Part shown: piece after piece, positions 61,954-64,000 of the stretch | Numbering within the stretch: the first letter of the stretch is position 1 | Layout: every line of letters starts with the position of its first letter | DNA from: Campylobacter concisus | GTDB taxonomy: Bacteria; Campylobacterota; Campylobacteria; Campylobacterales; Campylobacteraceae | Length of the DNA stretch: 64,000 nt | Assembly (NCBI RefSeq): GCF_003048775.2 | Contig: NZ_CP049272.1 | Location: 434,001 to 498,000, forward strand | Direction of reading: 5' to 3' | Notes under the pieces: generated by a model | Seen by the model: the letters and a program-made list of their open reading frames with translations, nothing else | Told to the model about the DNA's origin: nothing | Database searches by the model: none | Translations under genes and position numbers: made by a program

Positions 61954-63603
61954 ATGCTAAGCGACATCGAGATAACTCACCAAACGAAACTAGAACACAT
62001 CAGTAAAGTTGCCGCAAAACTAGGCTTAAACGAAGACGAGCTTGAGCTTTACGGCAAATTTAAGGCTAAAATTTCCCCTAGACTTGAGCCATCAAACTCA
62101 AAGCTCATCTTAGTTACTGCGACTAACCCAACCCCATACGGCGAAGGCAAAACGACTATGTCTATCGGTCTAGCCGACGCACTAAATTCACTTAATAAAA
62201 AGGTTTGCCTAGCGCTTCGTGAGCCATCTCTTGGGCCAGTTTTTGGCATAAAGGGTGGAGCGGCAGGTGGCGGCTACTCACAGCTTGCGCCGATGGAGGA
62301 TCTAAATTTACACTTCACTGGCGATTTTCACGCGATAACATCGGCAAATAACCTGATTTCAGCGATGATAGATAATAGCCTTTATCAAGAAAACCCACTA
62401 AAAATCGAGAAAATTTTATGGAAGCGCTGTATGGATATGAACGACCGCGCGCTTAGATTTATCACAGTGGGTCATGGTGGCAGGACGGATGGCGTGCCAA
62501 GAGAAGATGGCTTTAATATCACCGCTGCAAGCGAGATCATGGCTGTGCTTTGTCTAGCAACAAGCCTTTCTGATCTAAAAGAGCGCGTAGCAAACATCAT
62601 GGTTGCCTATGATAGCGATAAAAAGCCTATCTACGTGCGTGATCTAGGCTGTCAAGACGCTGTTTGTATACTTTTAAAAGATGCGATCAAGCCAAATTTA
62701 TTTCAAACGCTTGAGCACACACCTACGCTCGTACATGGCGGTCCATTTGCAAACATCGCACACGGCTGTAACTCAGTCATTGCAACAAAAACAGCTCTAA
62801 ATTTAGCTGACTACGTCATCACTGAAGCTGGCTTTGGCTCTGAGCTTGGTGCGGAGAAATTTTTAGATATAAAATGCAGGGTTGCTGATATCAGGCCAAG
62901 CGCTGTGGTGCTTGTAAGCACGATCAGATCGCTAAAATATAACGGCGAAGCAAATAAAGATGAGATCACAAAACCAGATATGAACGCTCTTAAAAAAGGC
63001 ATCGAAAACCTTGGCGGACATATCGAAAATTTAAAAGGTAAATTTGGACAAAACGTAGTTGTGGCGCTTAATAAATTTGACTTTGACACCGATGAAGAGA
63101 TAAATTTCGTAAAAGAGTACTGCCGTGAGCTTGGTGTAGAAGTGGCAGTTTGTGAGAATTTCTTAAAAGGTGGCAAAGGTGCGATTGAGCTTGCCGAGCT
63201 AGTTTTAAAAGCGTGCGATAAGCCAAGTAAGATAAATTTTACATACGAGATGAGCGATGATACGAAAACTAAAATAGAAAAGGTCGCTAAGGAAATTTAT
63301 GGAGCTGGTGAGGTGGTCTTTGAGGAAGCCGCTCTTAAAAAGCTTGAGATGATAAAAGAGCTAAATTTGAGCCATTTGCCAGTTTGTATCGCAAAAACTC
63401 AGTATTCATTTAGCGACGATGCGAAGCTTTTGGGTAGAGCAAAAGGCTTTACATTTAGTGTAAAAGATCTTGATATTAGAACCGGGGCTGGCTTTATCGT
63501 TGCAGTTTGCGGTAAGATCATGCTGATGCCAGGACTTCCAAAAGTACCAGCTGCTGTCAATATGAAGATAGACGCAGACGGCAAGATCGACGGCTTATCG
63601 TAA
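61954..63603 (+). CDS. fhs: Formate--tetrahydrofolate ligase
   Basis: Fhs makes 10-formyl-THF from formate, ATP and THF, feeding purine synthesis and formylation of Met-tRNA. The 549 residues hold the P-loop TPYGEGKTTMSIGLADAL (about residues 59-76), REPSLGPVFGIKGGAAGGGYSQ, the LHFTGDFHAI motif, FVTVGHGG-like FITVGHGGRTDGV and the C-terminal MPGLPKVPAA. Length is normal for the family. It is likely co-transcribed with rimP. Confidence 0.97.
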   Translation: MLSDIEITHQTKLEHISKVAAKLGLNEDELELYGKFKAKISPRLEPSNSKLILVTATNPTPYGEGKTTMSIGLADALNSLNKKVCLALREPSLGPVFGIKGGAAGGGYSQLAPMEDLNLHFTGDFHAITSANNLISAMIDNSLYQENPLKIEKILWKRCMDMNDRALRFITVGHGGRTDGVPREDGFNITAASEIMAVLCLATSLSDLKERVANIMVAYDSDKKPIYVRDLGCQDAVCILLKDAIKPNLFQTLEHTPTLVHGGPFANIAHGCNSVIATKTALNLADYVITEAGFGSELGAEKFLDIKCRVADIRPSAVVLVSTIRSLKYNGEANKDEITKPDMNALKKGIENLGGHIENLKGKFGQNVVVALNKFDFDTDEEINFVKEYCRELGVEVAVCENFLKGGKGAIELAELVLKACDKPSKINFTYEMSDDTKTKIEKVAKEIYGAGEVVFEEAALKKLEMIKELNLSHLPVCIAKTQYSFSDDAKLLGRAKGFTFSVKDLDIRTGAGFIVAVCGKIMLMPGLPKVPAAVNMKIDADGKIDGLS

Positions 63604-63614
63604 ATTTAGAAAAT

Positions 63615-64000
63615 ATGAAATTTGTAAAAATACTATTTTTAATAGTTTTAAGTGCTTTCTTCGTTGGATGCGCGGGAAGATATAAATATAATGTTGAGCC
63701 AACGCCGATACAAAAAGGCGTGGCTCAATACATTGTTAGTGATTTTAACCTAACATTGACGAATCAACCAACTAGATACGAGCACAACACTAACTATAAA
63801 AATGAAAGCGAGCTTCGTGATGAGTTTGTGGAATTTATAAACAAACATCTAAAAGAGCAGGGCATTTTAGGGGACGAAAATAGTTTCAAGATAAAAATAC
63901 AAATGGACTATGAAAGATGGTTTAACTGGGGTGGCAAGGCGTTAAACAAGCCACACTTTCGCTATAGCGTGAAAATTTATGATAACGATGATAGGCTTTT
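63615..64000 (+). CDS. Lipoprotein of unknown function, truncated by the window edge
   Basis: The frame runs off the window after about 128 residues. It begins KFVKILFLIVLSAFFVGC, a lipoprotein signal with FVGC lipobox (Cys at residue 18). A polar region without cysteines follows (YKYNVEPTPIQKG, ELRDEFVEFINKHLKEQGIL, MDYERWFNWGGKALNKPHF). It should be anchored to the inner face of the outer membrane or the periplasmic face of the inner membrane. I do not recognise the family. No strong ribosome-binding site precedes the ATG. Confidence 0.75.
   Translation, partial: MKFVKILFLIVLSAFFVGCAGRYKYNVEPTPIQKGVAQYIVSDFNLTLTNQPTRYEHNTNYKNESELRDEFVEFINKHLKEQGILGDENSFKIKIQMDYERWFNWGGKALNKPHFRYSVKIYDNDDRL

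Overview
The window is an AT-rich, densely packed stretch of a Campylobacter-like (Campylobacterota) chromosome. Gene content and order match what I recall of Campylobacter jejuni: ileS-gatA-guaB, murC-mutS2, rplU-rpmA-obgE-fmt-birA-parA-parB-atp operon-tolQRAB-pal-slyD-fabD-mtnN, and accD-bamA-tyrA-M23 peptidase-lpxC-thrB-ylxR-infB-rbfA-rimP. The base composition and the metX, DcuB-type and EF-hand genes suggest C. concisus or a close relative. The species call is inference. I see no insertion sequence, prophage, CRISPR array, rRNA operon or integrated element.

Layout. 1-9.8 kb is a tight run on the + strand: truncated ileS, a 34-residue membrane peptide, gatA, guaB, metX, xseB, a nitrilase-family hydrolase, a YjbR-like protein, murC and two small conserved proteins. 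9.8-15.1 kb holds mutS2, a GGDEF/EAL regulator and dapE. After a decayed stretch come a DUF2809-like membrane protein and a convergent polA. 18.7-20.7 kb has two LPS-core glycosyltransferases. 20.8-22.4 kb is an exbB-exbD-tonB energy-transduction operon behind a perfect sigma70 promoter, followed by tRNA-Phe, an enlarged C4-dicarboxylate transporter and a convergent flhB. 25.9-33.2 kb holds an unknown helical protein, rplU-rpmA, obgE, an EF-hand protein, fmt, thiD, birA, parA and a frameshifted parB.

33.3-46.7 kb is one long + strand block: the F1 and stator genes of ATP synthase (b', b, delta, alpha, gamma, beta, epsilon), then the Tol-Pal system, SlyD, FabD, the MTA/futalosine nucleosidase and a TtcA-like enzyme. 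47.0-53.6 kb is mainly on the - strand: recO, dus, a membrane protein, dksA, rlmH, accD and bamA. 53.7-64 kb returns to the + strand: tyrA, M23 peptidase, lpxC, a TsaB-like gene, thrB, ylxR, infB, rbfA, rimP, fhs and the start of a lipoprotein gene.

Almost everything is core housekeeping, and no wholly new system is evident. The useful anomalies are lesions and variants. The parB dimerisation domain sits in another frame. The EF-hand lipoprotein has its signal peptide out of frame at a T6 tract. The tsaB-like gene has no canonical start codon. The DcuB-type carrier has an insert of about 100 residues. The TtcA homologue lacks both CxxC pairs. The 34-residue membrane peptide is easily missed, and two intergenic stretches look like decayed genes.
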